DNA of 64,000 nt. Source: JAIYDQ01 sp034408855. Its GTDB lineage: Bacteria > Planctomycetota > Planctomycetia > Pirellulales > Pirellulaceae. Under the pieces are notes generated by a model. It was not told where the DNA came from. It saw nothing but the letters and a program-made list of their open reading frames with translations, and did not search any database. The stretch is taken from the NCBI GenBank assembly GCA_034408855.1, contig JAWXCK010000303.1:1-64000 (forward strand), read 5' to 3'. Shown piece after piece: positions 26,435 through 35,660 of this stretch (within the stretch, counting starts at the first letter, position 1; each line of letters begins with the position of its first letter). The position numbers and the translations under genes are program-made.

Positions 26435-29400
26435 TTGACAAGTCTGCTGAGTCGACTGATCTTTTCTGGTTCGACTCGTCGAAATTCTAGCACGAGCAAT
26501 CAACGGGTTCGCACATCGAAACAACATGCTAATCGCAAACTCCTCTTTGAAGGTCTAGAGGAGCGACGGCTCTTGGCGGTCGTTGGCCGCGTTGTTGAAG
26601 ATAGTGTACCGCTGGCCGGCATCAATAACGGAGACCTCTCTTCAAATCCGTCGATGGTCGTTCCAGTTACCATGGTCATACCTACGAGTCCGTTTTTTTT
26701 GACTTCGGGCTACTTCTCGGCCGACGATGGTCAAAACGGATTTGAACTTTGGCGAATCTCTCCAGTGACGGGCCAGGTTGAAATGGTGGAAGACAGCGTT
26801 CCTGGAGGTGGAATCGCGCCCGGAATCAACAGTTCATCTCCGCGATATCTGACTAACATTGCTGGGACATTATTTTTTGTTGCAAACGATGGAGTGAATG
26901 GCTCTGAGCTATGGTCAGTGAATGGCAGCGGCATCGCGACGATGGTTGCTGGTGCTTCGGCAGGCGGACTGAGCCCCGGCGATGGCAATTCCGACCCCAC
27001 CGACCTGACCGTCGTCGGATCGAATCTTTACTTTGCTGCAACCGATGGAAGCAATGGACGAGAGCTATGGAAAGTCAACAGCGCAGGTGTCGCCTCGATC
27101 GTTCAAAGTACCGGTCCTGGAATCGGAATTCGTCCCGGATTTCCCGGATCGGATCCTAGCTACCTTACCAATGTCAATGGGCAATTATTCTTCAGAGCAA
27201 ACGACGGTTCCAATGGCAGCGAAGTGTGGCGTGTCAACGCATCTGGGATTGCGGGGATGGTTGAAGACAATATCCCAGGCGGCGGTATCGCCCCAGGATT
27301 TCAAGACTCCTATCCGAGCAAATTAACCAACTTCAATGGTTCGCTCTATTTTGCGGCCTACAACGACACAGAAGGGACTGAACTTTGGCGCGTCGAACCG
27401 ACCGGCATTGCGTCGTTAGTTGAGGACTCCGTTCCAGGTGATGGAATTGCGATCGGATCAGGCAGCAGCTACCCGAGCTACTTAACCGAAAGCGGTGGTA
27501 CTTTATACTTCCAAGCTTCGAACGATACCGTAGGTGCAGAGCTATGGCGAATTGGTGCCGGTGGAATCGCACAAGTAGTCGAAGCGGGAGTTGGTGGCGG
27601 GATCAATCCAGGTTCGGCAAGTTCAGCTCCCTCCTCATTGGCCAACGTCGCCGGCAAGCTCTATTTTCGCGCCAAGAACGATAGCGTCGGCTACGAGTTG
27701 TGGCGAATTGCCAGTACAGGGAATGCAGAATTGGTCGCGGATATTGCGCCAGGTACAGCCGGTTCAAATCTCAAAAATCTAACGGCTGTTCAAAGTCGGC
27801 TCTATTTTTCCGCCAACGATGGAACGCGTGGGGAAGAGCTTTGGACCGTTCAAGATTCAATTTCACCAGCAATGATCGTCGAATCGTCGCCGAATTTTGG
27901 TGGCATTGCCCCAGGTACCGAAAGTTCATCGCCTTCTCAAATTATTTCTTTCAATGGAAATGCCTTCTTCGTGGCCCGTAGCTCCGCTCAAGGTACCGAA
28001 TTATGGCAAGCCGTTTCTCCGAATCAAGCGGCAGTTGTCTATCGATCGGTACCAGGCGATGGAATCAATCCCGGTGCCGCCGACTCGAATCCGTCCAATC
28101 TTTCGATCGTCGACGACAAATTGTATTTCAGGGCTAACGATGGAACACACGGCGTCGAGTTGTGGTCCATTACCGCTTCGCCAGGACTGAACGTTCAAGC
28201 AACGCAAGTTCAATTGGCGGCCAACGGTGCTGGGATCAACGATAGCTCGGCTAGTTCGCTCGCCAAGAATCTAGTCCTTATCAATGGAACGCTCTACTTT
28301 GTGGCATCCGATGGGACCAACGGAACCGAGTTATGGCGATTAAACAATTCGGGCGTTGCGGAAATTGTTGGAGTGACCTTCGGCGGTGGCGGAATTCGAG
28401 CTGGAGCAAAAAACTCGAATCCGAGAGACCTGACGAACGTGAACGGTGTCGTCTACTTTAGCGCTGATACGGATACGGGGACTGGATTTTGGAGGATCCT
28501 CCCTTCGGGAATGGCCGAACTTGTTGTCGATAAACTGGCAACAAGCGGGCAGGACGCAGGCCCGATGACTCCTCGCACCAGCCTACTTACCAATGTCAAT
28601 GGAATACTTTATTTCGTCGCCGCCGATAGTACCAATGGCAATGAACTTTGGCGAGTCAATGCGTCAGGCGCTGCTGAACTGGTCGAAGATGCCGTGTCAG
28701 GAGGTGGATTGAATCCTGACTCGGCTAGTTCGAACCCGAATTTACTTATCAATGTAAATGGGACGCTATACTTTACTGCGTCGAATACGGCTACGGGCGA
28801 AGAACTTTGGACGGTGAACGGAAGTGGAATTGCCGAGCTCGTCGAAGACTCTGTTTCGGGCGGCGGAATCTATCCCAGCAATTATAGCTCCTCGCCTAAA
28901 GAACTCACTAACTACAATGGCACGCTTTACTTCCAAGCCAACGATGGAACGAGCGGTCGCGAGCTTTGGCGGGTCCCTGCAAGCCGTATCGCCGAATTGG
29001 TCGAAGACAGTATTCCATTGGGAGGAATCAGTCCGCAATTTAGTTCCTACCCCGAGTTTCTCAGGACCCTCAATGGCACGCTTTATTTCCAAGCCAACGA
29101 CGGTACCACTGGCGTCGAACTCTGGCGAGTAACGTCGTCGGGAATTGCAGAGAGAGTCAACGTCAGCAGCACAGGAACCGACATTAACCCAGGCTTAGCT
29201 GGTTCGAATCCTCGCGAGTTTGTGAATGTCAGCGGCACAATTTATTTCATAGCCAATAATCTTTTGAATGGCTACGAACTGTGGCGCATCAACGCATCGC
29301 GAGACGCAGAGCTCGTTGAAGATGCGGTGCCTGGCGGTGGAATACGACCAGGAGCCGGTGGCTCGTCACCAACCAATATGACCAATGTAAATGGTGTGCT

Positions 29401-31024
29401 CTACTTCCAAGCCAATGATGGAACCAATGGCTTCGAACTTTGGCGAGTCACTAGCTCGGGTGTTGCCGAACTCGTTGAAGACAGTATACCCGGTGGCGGA
29501 TTAACTCCCGGATCGGTCGGTTCCTACCCTGCAAGTATCACCGAGGTTGCAGGAACAGCATACTTTACGGCAACAGATTCCAACCGTGGACAAGATCTGT
29601 TCACTATCAACAGTTCTGGAATCGCCATTCCGATTCCTGGTGAAGATAACAACAACGAAATTTTGCCGGGCGTCGATAGCTCGTCGCCACAGTACCTAAC
29701 GAATTTCAACAGCGTTCTATACTTTAGCGCGAATGCCGGACGTCGCTTTGGTACCGAACTCATGCGGTTAGCATTGAATAATATTCCAACGTTGACGCAA
29801 ACCAACGCATCGGTGAGCGGTGCCGTTGGATCACAGTTCGTCAACACTGGTACCTGGAATGATATCGACCGAGACACCGTTCAGCTCTCGGCTTCTGTGG
29901 GAAATATCCTTCGCAATTCGAATGGTACGTGGAACTGGAGTTTTACGCCAACATCGAGACTTACCAATCAAGTCGTTCAAATTACGGCAACCGATATCTT
30001 TGGTGAATCGTCGAGTGTTACCTTTACGATCTCCGCGGCAGTGACCGTCGTGAATCGTCAAGTGTTCTACAATCGGGCAACCGCAACCAGCTACGGCAAT
30101 GGAACTGGCAATCCCGTCAACGCGATCGATCCACTGAAAACCGCTTTGCTGCCGGGGGGAATCGCCGCGATCAGTAACTATACGAACTATCGCAATGGAT
30201 TGAATGGTTTGGTTATCGACGTCGCGGGTTTGGGTGCTGGGACGACCGTTGCCGACCTTCGCTTTGCAACTTGGAACGGAATCAGTGTGTCAGGCTTCCT
30301 TGCCACATCAGCCGTGCCAACGGTATCGCTGATCCCCGGTGGTGGGCTCAATGGATCGACGCGAATCAAAATCGAGTTCGCCAACGAAGCCATTCGAAAT
30401 ACGTGGCTGCGAATCACATTGCTTGCCAACGCCAACACGGGACTTGATCTTAGCGATACGTTCTATTTCGGAAACGCCGTCGCAGACATGAACGTTGGCA
30501 ATCTTGGCTCGCCGGTTACAGTAAGTGTCGACAATATCGATTACGCAAGCCTAAGGCGGAGTTTTTCCAACGCCGTACCCGCATCCAATATCTATGACGT
30601 CAATAAGGACGGACGCGTCGATCCAATCGATTTGGCTATCGTCAATCAAAATAGAACGAGTCGCGCGCTCCGGTTGTTCACGGCTCCGGTAAGCCTTCAG
30701 CTCTTGTCGACATCGAGCCCACCGGTAAGCCTGTCTGGATTTTTAATTCCGACGACGGCTATTTTTAGCCCAAGTTTGATGTCGAGCAATTTCGTTGCCA
30801 GCCCACCGGCCACTGCTGTTCTTAGCAATGCTATGGTGCCGTCGCCGCCGGCACGTCTTCTCGGAAATGCGTCGCAACCGCCGCCTTTATCAGCGCCCCG
30901 CCCATCGGTCGGAAACAATTCTAGTATGCTTAGTCCGGCAAGTTTGAAAATAACCAATTTCCTCGGTTGCGCATCGGGTACAATGGCCGAGGCGGTCGAT
31001 CAATACTTTGCTCTCTATCGTTAG
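26435..31024 (+). CDS. Giant ELW-repeat surface protein with LEPR-XLL-type N-terminus and dockerin
   Basis: 1529 residues from a TTG start with GGGAG 6 bases upstream. The basic N-terminus ends in LEERRLLA (residues 41-48), a variant of the LEPR-XLL sorting/signal motif of planctomycete giant proteins. About 20 repeats of roughly 55-65 residues follow (to about 1110), each with an ELWRV-type pentad, an LVEDSVPGGGI-type strand, SSP-x-x-LTN and GTLYFxANDG. This fits the ELWxxDGT repeat family, probably a beta-propeller or extended beta structure. An Ig/cadherin-like domain (about 1130-1210) and a dockerin-type calcium segment DVNKDGRVDPID (near 1390) come next. The tail is Pro/Ser-rich. Likely exported and cell-surface; substrate unknown. 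Confidence 0.85.
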   Translation: MTSLLSRLIFSGSTRRNSSTSNQRVRTSKQHANRKLLFEGLEERRLLAVVGRVVEDSVPLAGINNGDLSSNPSMVVPVTMVIPTSPFFLTSGYFSADDGQNGFELWRISPVTGQVEMVEDSVPGGGIAPGINSSSPRYLTNIAGTLFFVANDGVNGSELWSVNGSGIATMVAGASAGGLSPGDGNSDPTDLTVVGSNLYFAATDGSNGRELWKVNSAGVASIVQSTGPGIGIRPGFPGSDPSYLTNVNGQLFFRANDGSNGSEVWRVNASGIAGMVEDNIPGGGIAPGFQDSYPSKLTNFNGSLYFAAYNDTEGTELWRVEPTGIASLVEDSVPGDGIAIGSGSSYPSYLTESGGTLYFQASNDTVGAELWRIGAGGIAQVVEAGVGGGINPGSASSAPSSLANVAGKLYFRAKNDSVGYELWRIASTGNAELVADIAPGTAGSNLKNLTAVQSRLYFSANDGTRGEELWTVQDSISPAMIVESSPNFGGIAPGTESSSPSQIISFNGNAFFVARSSAQGTELWQAVSPNQAAVVYRSVPGDGINPGAADSNPSNLSIVDDKLYFRANDGTHGVELWSITASPGLNVQATQVQLAANGAGINDSSASSLAKNLVLINGTLYFVASDGTNGTELWRLNNSGVAEIVGVTFGGGGIRAGAKNSNPRDLTNVNGVVYFSADTDTGTGFWRILPSGMAELVVDKLATSGQDAGPMTPRTSLLTNVNGILYFVAADSTNGNELWRVNASGAAELVEDAVSGGGLNPDSASSNPNLLINVNGTLYFTASNTATGEELWTVNGSGIAELVEDSVSGGGIYPSNYSSSPKELTNYNGTLYFQANDGTSGRELWRVPASRIAELVEDSIPLGGISPQFSSYPEFLRTLNGTLYFQANDGTTGVELWRVTSSGIAERVNVSSTGTDINPGLAGSNPREFVNVSGTIYFIANNLLNGYELWRINASRDAELVEDAVPGGGIRPGAGGSSPTNMTNVNGVLYFQANDGTNGFELWRVTSSGVAELVEDSIPGGGLTPGSVGSYPASITEVAGTAYFTATDSNRGQDLFTINSSGIAIPIPGEDNNNEILPGVDSSSPQYLTNFNSVLYFSANAGRRFGTELMRLALNNIPTLTQTNASVSGAVGSQFVNTGTWNDIDRDTVQLSASVGNILRNSNGTWNWSFTPTSRLTNQVVQITATDIFGESSSVTFTISAAVTVVNRQVFYNRATATSYGNGTGNPVNAIDPLKTALLPGGIAAISNYTNYRNGLNGLVIDVAGLGAGTTVADLRFATWNGISVSGFLATSAVPTVSLIPGGGLNGSTRIKIEFANEAIRNTWLRITLLANANTGLDLSDTFYFGNAVADMNVGNLGSPVTVSVDNIDYASLRRSFSNAVPASNIYDVNKDGRVDPIDLAIVNQNRTSRALRLFTAPVSLQLLSTSSPPVSLSGFLIPTTAIFSPSLMSSNFVASPPATAVLSNAMVPSPPARLLGNASQPPPLSAPRPSVGNNSSMLSPASLKITNFLGCASGTMAEAVDQYFALYR

Positions 31025-31037
31025 TGTTTTCGTTTTG

Positions 31038-31092
31038 CCTGAAGGCGGGCTTGCAAATCAAATTGCCGCCTGAAAGCGGAACTACGAACGAT
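31038..31092. repeat. Dispersed GCCTGAAGGCGG repeat, tandem pair
   Basis: GCCTGAAGGCGGGC at 31038 and CCGCCTGAAAGCGGAACTAC at about 31067 are two related hairpin-forming units 3' of the ELW-repeat gene. Related units lie at 46565-46591 and 58010-58042. They could act as a weak terminator or be mobile repeat remnants. Confidence 0.6.
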
Positions 31093-31140
31093 AGAATATT
31101 GGTTCTGGCTTAATTCCACCCTCAACGCGCAATTTCCCAC

Positions 31141-32433
31141 ATGATGACTCGAATACTTTCGTTACTTTGTTTGCTTTTGTCTTCAGCGTGCTTGTTCGGA
31201 GCGACTCCACCGAACGTCGTCATGATTATCTCCGACGATCATGCGTGGACCGACTATGGTTTTATGGGGCATCCGACGATTCAAACCCCGAATCTTGATC
31301 GCCTGGCGAGGGAAAGCCTGACATTCCGTCGAGGCTATGTCCCATCGAGTTTATGTTGCCCTAGTTTGGCTAGTATTATTACCGGTCGATATCCGCATCA
31401 ACACAAGGTAACCAGCAACGATCCTCCTGTACCTCGCGGGGGCACCAACGCGACGTTTCAAAAATCGGCGGCTTTTTTGGAAGGCCGCGAGATCATGAAC
31501 CGGTATATGGAAGAAGTCCCAACGCTGCCAAGGCTTTTGGCATCGCAAGGTTACCTTTGTTTGCAGACCGGAAAATGGTGGCAAGGACACTTCAGTCACG
31601 GTGGTTTTACGCACGGAATGACCAAGGGCGGTCGGCATGGCGACGAAGGTTTGGACATCGGAAGAAAAACGATGCAGCCAATCCAAGATATCATGTCTCT
31701 TTCAAAATCCGAAAGCAAACCTTTTTTCGTTTGGTACGCTCCGCTCTTACCCCATACGCCCCACACGCCTCCTCAGCGACTACTCGACAAGTACATGAGT
31801 CAAACAAGTTCTGAGCACATCGCCAAATACTGGGCGATGATCGAGTGGTTCGATGAAACTATCGGCGAGTTACTTGGCCAGCTCGATCAACAGGGCGTGG
31901 CCAACAATACGATCGTGGTCTACGTCTCCGACAATGGTTGGCTTCAAAAATCCGATGGTCAGAACTATGCTCCAAAGTCGAAGCAGTCTCAATACGATGG
32001 CGGTTTGCGTTCGCCGATCATGATCCGCTGGCCCGGACATGTTGAACCACGTATGTCCGATGAACTCGCCCAGTCGATCGATTTCATGCCGACACTGTTA
32101 AAAGCTCTTGGTATGCCGCCTGCGACGCCAGCCGTTCCGGGTATCGACTTGCTCGACGCTTCGCAAGTCGCAGCTCGTAAAGAAATCTACGGCGAGTGCT
32201 TTACACACAACTCCGTTGATCTCAGCGATCCTGCTAAGAGTTTGCGATGGCGATGGACGATCGATGGTTACTCTAAATTGATCGTTCCCGATCCTACGAA
32301 CGAACCGACAGCCGTTGTCGAACTTTACGATCTCGCTAAAGACCCGCACGAGACAACGAATCTGGCCGACACCATGCCCGCGCAAGTTTCTCAGCTTCGA
32401 ACGAAACTCGACCAATGGTGGCGGCCCCAATAG
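31141..32433 (+). CDS. Sulfatase with atypical active-site motif
   Basis: 430 residues, S1-type formylglycine sulfatase. A signal peptide spans about 3-21 (CLLLSSACLFGA). The metal-binding DD is at 32-33 (IISDDH). The modified cysteine is C72 in C-C-P-S-L, where family members usually have C-x-P-S-R; Leu replaces Arg. TGRYPHQH, TGKWWQGH, PHTPHTPP and VSDNGW complete the usual catalytic set. It presumably hydrolyses sulfate esters on polysaccharides after maturation by a formylglycine-generating enzyme. No maturation gene is in the window. It converges with the DUF4256 gene. Confidence 0.9.
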   Translation: MMTRILSLLCLLLSSACLFGATPPNVVMIISDDHAWTDYGFMGHPTIQTPNLDRLARESLTFRRGYVPSSLCCPSLASIITGRYPHQHKVTSNDPPVPRGGTNATFQKSAAFLEGREIMNRYMEEVPTLPRLLASQGYLCLQTGKWWQGHFSHGGFTHGMTKGGRHGDEGLDIGRKTMQPIQDIMSLSKSESKPFFVWYAPLLPHTPHTPPQRLLDKYMSQTSSEHIAKYWAMIEWFDETIGELLGQLDQQGVANNTIVVYVSDNGWLQKSDGQNYAPKSKQSQYDGGLRSPIMIRWPGHVEPRMSDELAQSIDFMPTLLKALGMPPATPAVPGIDLLDASQVAARKEIYGECFTHNSVDLSDPAKSLRWRWTIDGYSKLIVPDPTNEPTAVVELYDLAKDPHETTNLADTMPAQVSQLRTKLDQWWRPQ

Positions 32434-32443
32434 GGAACGCTGC

Positions 32444-32467
32444 TCGAGGTTAATTTCATTAACTCGA
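32444..32467. terminator. Hairpin between convergent genes, possible bidirectional terminator
   Basis: TCGAGGTTAAT (32444-32454) pairs with ATTAACTCGA (32458-32467) with one bulged base and a 3-base loop. It lies between the sulfatase stop (32433) and the DUF4256 stop (32469). T-runs are short, so termination strength is uncertain. Confidence 0.45.
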
Positions 32468-32468
32468 T

Positions 32469-33032
32469 TTAGACCCTGAGCGATCCCCGGAACGCTCTGG
32501 CACCATAGTAAGATTGCGCCCCGTTGTGATACACGAAGACATGGTCGTAGCGGCGATCGCAAAAGAGAGCGCCGCCAAGTTTTCTAATATCAGAAGGTGT
32601 TTCCACCCAGCTCGACGTCTTCGTATCGAAATCTCCAAGCTTCTGTAAATCTCGATATTGCTTTTCCGTTAAAAGCTCAATGCCCATGGCAGCAGCCAAA
32701 TCGATTGCGCTATCTTCCGGGGTGTGTTCTTTCCTTGACTCGAGACCCTCGCGGTCGTAACAAACACTTCGGCGACCTGTGGGGCTTTCCGCGGAACAAT
32801 CATAAAAAACGAATTCGCCCGCTTTTTTATCGTAGCCAACCACATCTGGCTCACCGCCGGTTCTTTCCATTTCATTGAGCGACCACAGTTTATCCGAAAT
32901 TGCTTCGAGCTTTGCTTGTACCTTAGCCCATTCAAGACCTTTATGGCGATTCATATTTTTCTCAAAACGGGCCATCAATGCTTTGAGTAATTCATCGCGT
33001 TGCTTAGCTTTCAACTTTTTGACTCTTTGCAT
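32469..33032 (-). CDS. DUF4256 domain protein
   Basis: 187 residues, soluble, no signal peptide. The full-length matches DUF4256: ELLKALMARFEKNMNRHKGLEW near the N-terminus in two blocks, GGEPDVVGYD, FYDCSAESPTGRRSVCYD, MGIELLTEKQYRDLQ and the ending VFVYHNGAQSYYGARAFRGSL. The family is widespread but uncharacterised. A purine-rich GAGAGG lies directly before the ATG. It stands alone between two sulfatase genes in opposite orientation, so context gives no function. Confidence 0.85.
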   Translation of the reverse strand: MQRVKKLKAKQRDELLKALMARFEKNMNRHKGLEWAKVQAKLEAISDKLWSLNEMERTGGEPDVVGYDKKAGEFVFYDCSAESPTGRRSVCYDREGLESRKEHTPEDSAIDLAAAMGIELLTEKQYRDLQKLGDFDTKTSSWVETPSDIRKLGGALFCDRRYDHVFVYHNGAQSYYGARAFRGSLRV

Positions 33033-33423
33033 TCCTCTCTTTTCCTCTCTGTAATCTTAAACGCGATACTGTTCAATTAGTGAGCCGATGGCGTTAGCCG
33101 CGAGCGTCATTGGACCTTTACAATCGCGTAAGGCCCAAGGCTAGTATACTCGTTCTTGAAGTCGTGATAGCTGACGGATCGAGTACGAGTATCATTTCAT
33201 TGAGTACGAGTACGAATTTTGTGAGACAACGGTGGCGATCAGCTTATTCGACAATCCAAAGTTGTTGGTGACAATTAAAGGTTTAGGATCGTTGGAGGAA
33301 TATGTGAGCCGTCGGCGCTAGCCGCGGGCCTCACGGTGGAAACGCTAACATAATACGCCCGTGACTAGCGCCATCGGCTCACTTACTGATGTGTAAATCA
33401 CATTCAAACCGGAGAACTAATTC
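33033..33423. other. 391-base intergenic region with repeats
   Basis: Divergent region between DUF4256 (left) and the second sulfatase (right). It holds a half copy of the dispersed element (33080-33110), the direct repeat GAGTACGAGTA twice (33181 and 33202) and a full palindromic element (33304-33382). No ORF with coding character was seen. GGAG lies near 33409, before the sulfatase ATG. Confidence 0.7.
33304..33382. repeat. Dispersed palindromic element, full copy
   Basis: GTGAGCCG (33304-33311) and CGGCTCAC (33375-33382) flank arms with GCGCTAGCCGCGGGC and GCCCGTGACTAGCGCC. It is the same plan as 26194-26274 and 60904-60997. A half copy (GTGAGCCGATGGCGTTAGCC) lies about 220 bases upstream at 33080. 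Confidence 0.8.
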
Positions 33424-35391
33424 ATGATTCGAAATGCATCGTTCGTTTTCGCAATATTCGCTATCACCACATCGATGACGGCAGCGACGCTGTACGCTCA
33501 ATCGCGACCGAATGTCGTTTTGATGTTAGCCGATGATGTTGGCTGGGGAGATATCAGTGCTCACGGCGGCGGGGTCCCTACGCCCAACATCGATCGCCTC
33601 TTTCGTGAAGGCGTCGAGCTAGCGCAGTTCATGGGTTGGTGCGTTTGCTCGCCGACGCGGGCCATGTTGCTTACGGGTCGACATCCATTTCGTGTCGGAA
33701 CGGGGCCAGAAGTCGGTGGCGAACTCGAGTTGGAAGAGTCGACCATCGCCGAAGGCTTTAAGTCAAATGGCTACCGTACTGGCGTGTTCGGCAAGTGGCA
33801 CAGCGGCGACGATCCTGATACGCCGGAATTTCGCGCCGCATTCGCCGAAGCCTACCGCGACGCCCCGAACAAGCAATTTAAAGGCGGGCACGGTGCCAAC
33901 GCTCACGGCTTCGATGAAGCCTGGGTCTACTATGGTGGCGGTGCCGATTATTTCACGCGCCGCACCGTGCAAGGTCGCGGCCCGGTGAGCTGGTGGCATA
34001 ACCGTCAATTCCTACCCCACGACGAAGGATACACCGACGATATCGTCACGCTGCGCGCGGTCGAGTTCATCGCAGACAACAACCAGCAACCTTTCTTCTG
34101 CTACGTGCCATTCCACTTGGTACACGCACCGTTGCAGGCCAAGCCGAATGATCTCGCAGCGTTGAATGCCGATGCTGCGGCAAAGTTGCCGGCGGCTAAG
34201 GAGAGCACCACCGCTGATGAGAAACACACGCACGCCGCCATGCTGCATGCGCTCGACAAGAACGTCGCAGCCATCCTCGACGAACTGGATCGGTTAAAAC
34301 TTCGAGAGAACACAATCGTTGTGTTCACCAGCGACAACGGTGCCATGGAGGCCGGCAGCAGCTTGCCGCTTCGCGGAGCCAAGCACTCGATTTACGAAGG
34401 AGGAGTACGATTGCCGACGGTGGTCCATTGGCCGCAAGGCGAGCTCGTCGGGGGTAGCCAATGGAACGGACTGTGTGGAGCACTCGATCTCTATCCTACC
34501 CTTATCGACATGACCGGTTCGGCGATGCCGGCCTCTCGACCGCTCGATGGGAAAAACGTTTGGCCTGCTTTGCGTGACCGCAAGCCGAGCCCTGTTGAGA
34601 GCTACTACTGGGTCTGGCGGGACGAAGACGCGATCCGCACCGACAGGTGGAAGCTGCATCGCTTCTTTAATCGCTTCGAACTTTACGACATCTCTCAGGA
34701 CGAAACGGAGTCGAACAATGCCGCCGACGCGCACCCCGATGTCGTTAAGTCGCTCGCAGCTAAAATGGATGCCTGGTCCGGTTCACTGGGTGCCGCGAAC
34801 AGTCACCAGCCCGCTCCCGCGAAGTATCACATGCCAGCGGCGCCCGAAGGTGAAGTGCTTGCTGTTACTGTGACCATCGCAGAAAGTGCGCAGCCCAAGG
34901 ATCGACTGGCTATTTCTTTAGCGAACTGGAACGGCACGCAATACGCGACGGATTGGATCGAATACGATATCGCGTTTTCGCCGAACGCATCCAAGCGGCA
35001 TCCGTATTTCTCGACGCTCGAAGGGAACAACTCAAAACCCTTCGGCCCGCTTTTTAAATTGGGCACCGGCGTGGATCAGTTCGGCCGCGATCAGAGCAGC
35101 GGACCCGGCATCGCCGACGGCAAGAGCGTCTGGGAACACCGCATCATCGGCCTCGCCAGCACCGCGCCCGGTCCGCTTGGAAAACACGGTGTCGTCTTCA
35201 CAGGAGGAAAAGCAGGCACGTTCACTATCTACCTCGACAACCTCCGCATCCGTCACGCCGACGGCAGCACCACGCCGCTGTGGACCAACGGCAAGGACAC
35301 GCGAGCGGGCAATTTCAAAGTGAACGAATTGTTCAAGGACCTAACGATTCGCGCCGTCGATGTAGCGGAGGCTGGAACCATAGCGAGATAG
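33424..35391 (+). CDS. Arylsulfatase-type sulfatase with C-terminal beta domain
   Basis: 655 residues. The signal peptide ends near YAQS (about 26). The catalytic core begins PNVVLMLADDVGWGD (DD at 37-38). The formylglycine cysteine is C75 in C-S-P-T-R. GKWHSGDD, PFHLVHAPLQAKP and FTSDNGA complete the active site. The catalytic domain ends near 460; residues about 480-640 form an extra beta-rich domain with no recognised ligand. By eye the 3' part is more GC-rich than flanking genes, which fits transfer from another genome. Its stop codon directly abuts a truncated Uma2 fragment on the other strand. Confidence 0.9.
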   Translation: MIRNASFVFAIFAITTSMTAATLYAQSRPNVVLMLADDVGWGDISAHGGGVPTPNIDRLFREGVELAQFMGWCVCSPTRAMLLTGRHPFRVGTGPEVGGELELEESTIAEGFKSNGYRTGVFGKWHSGDDPDTPEFRAAFAEAYRDAPNKQFKGGHGANAHGFDEAWVYYGGGADYFTRRTVQGRGPVSWWHNRQFLPHDEGYTDDIVTLRAVEFIADNNQQPFFCYVPFHLVHAPLQAKPNDLAALNADAAAKLPAAKESTTADEKHTHAAMLHALDKNVAAILDELDRLKLRENTIVVFTSDNGAMEAGSSLPLRGAKHSIYEGGVRLPTVVHWPQGELVGGSQWNGLCGALDLYPTLIDMTGSAMPASRPLDGKNVWPALRDRKPSPVESYYWVWRDEDAIRTDRWKLHRFFNRFELYDISQDETESNNAADAHPDVVKSLAAKMDAWSGSLGAANSHQPAPAKYHMPAAPEGEVLAVTVTIAESAQPKDRLAISLANWNGTQYATDWIEYDIAFSPNASKRHPYFSTLEGNNSKPFGPLFKLGTGVDQFGRDQSSGPGIADGKSVWEHRIIGLASTAPGPLGKHGVVFTGGKAGTFTIYLDNLRIRHADGSTTPLWTNGKDTRAGNFKVNELFKDLTIRAVDVAEAGTIAR

Positions 35392-35468
35392 ACAGCTCCT
35401 TCGACTAATTCGGCCTTTAAACCATTCGGAATGGTTTCATAGCAACGTTCGAACTCATCACGTGACAT
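35388..35468 (-). pseudogene. 5' fragment of a Uma2-family gene
   Basis: From an ATG at 35468, the first 27 residues (MSRDEFERCYETIP, then KAELVEGAVY) closely match the N-terminus of Uma2-family nuclease-fold proteins, usually about 180-240 residues. The match stops at 35388. Beyond it the frame reads only the antisense of the sulfatase 3' end. The breakpoint falls within one base of the sulfatase stop codon at 35389-35391. The gene was therefore probably cut when the sulfatase segment arrived. The rest of the Uma2 gene is not in the window. Confidence 0.75.
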
Positions 35469-35660
35469 TCGATCTCCAGCACTCAGTGGTGGAAACTATC
35501 CTTCGCTTTTGAGGATGTTCGAACTACCTATTCTCGTCACTTTCGGTTCTCTAGCATAGATGAAATTAAGGCTTCATTGTAGACAACAAGTTTCCTCTCT
35601 CGCAAAACCGATGGACTGGAAACGTAAAGCTCATTTAGCTTGCAACCTTCACTTACTCCA

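Noticed and set aside
26700..29770. Regular periodic DNA considered as a tandem or phage repeat region
   Set aside because: Periodicity comes from the ELW protein repeats; the reading frame is unbroken and the DNA copies are diverged.
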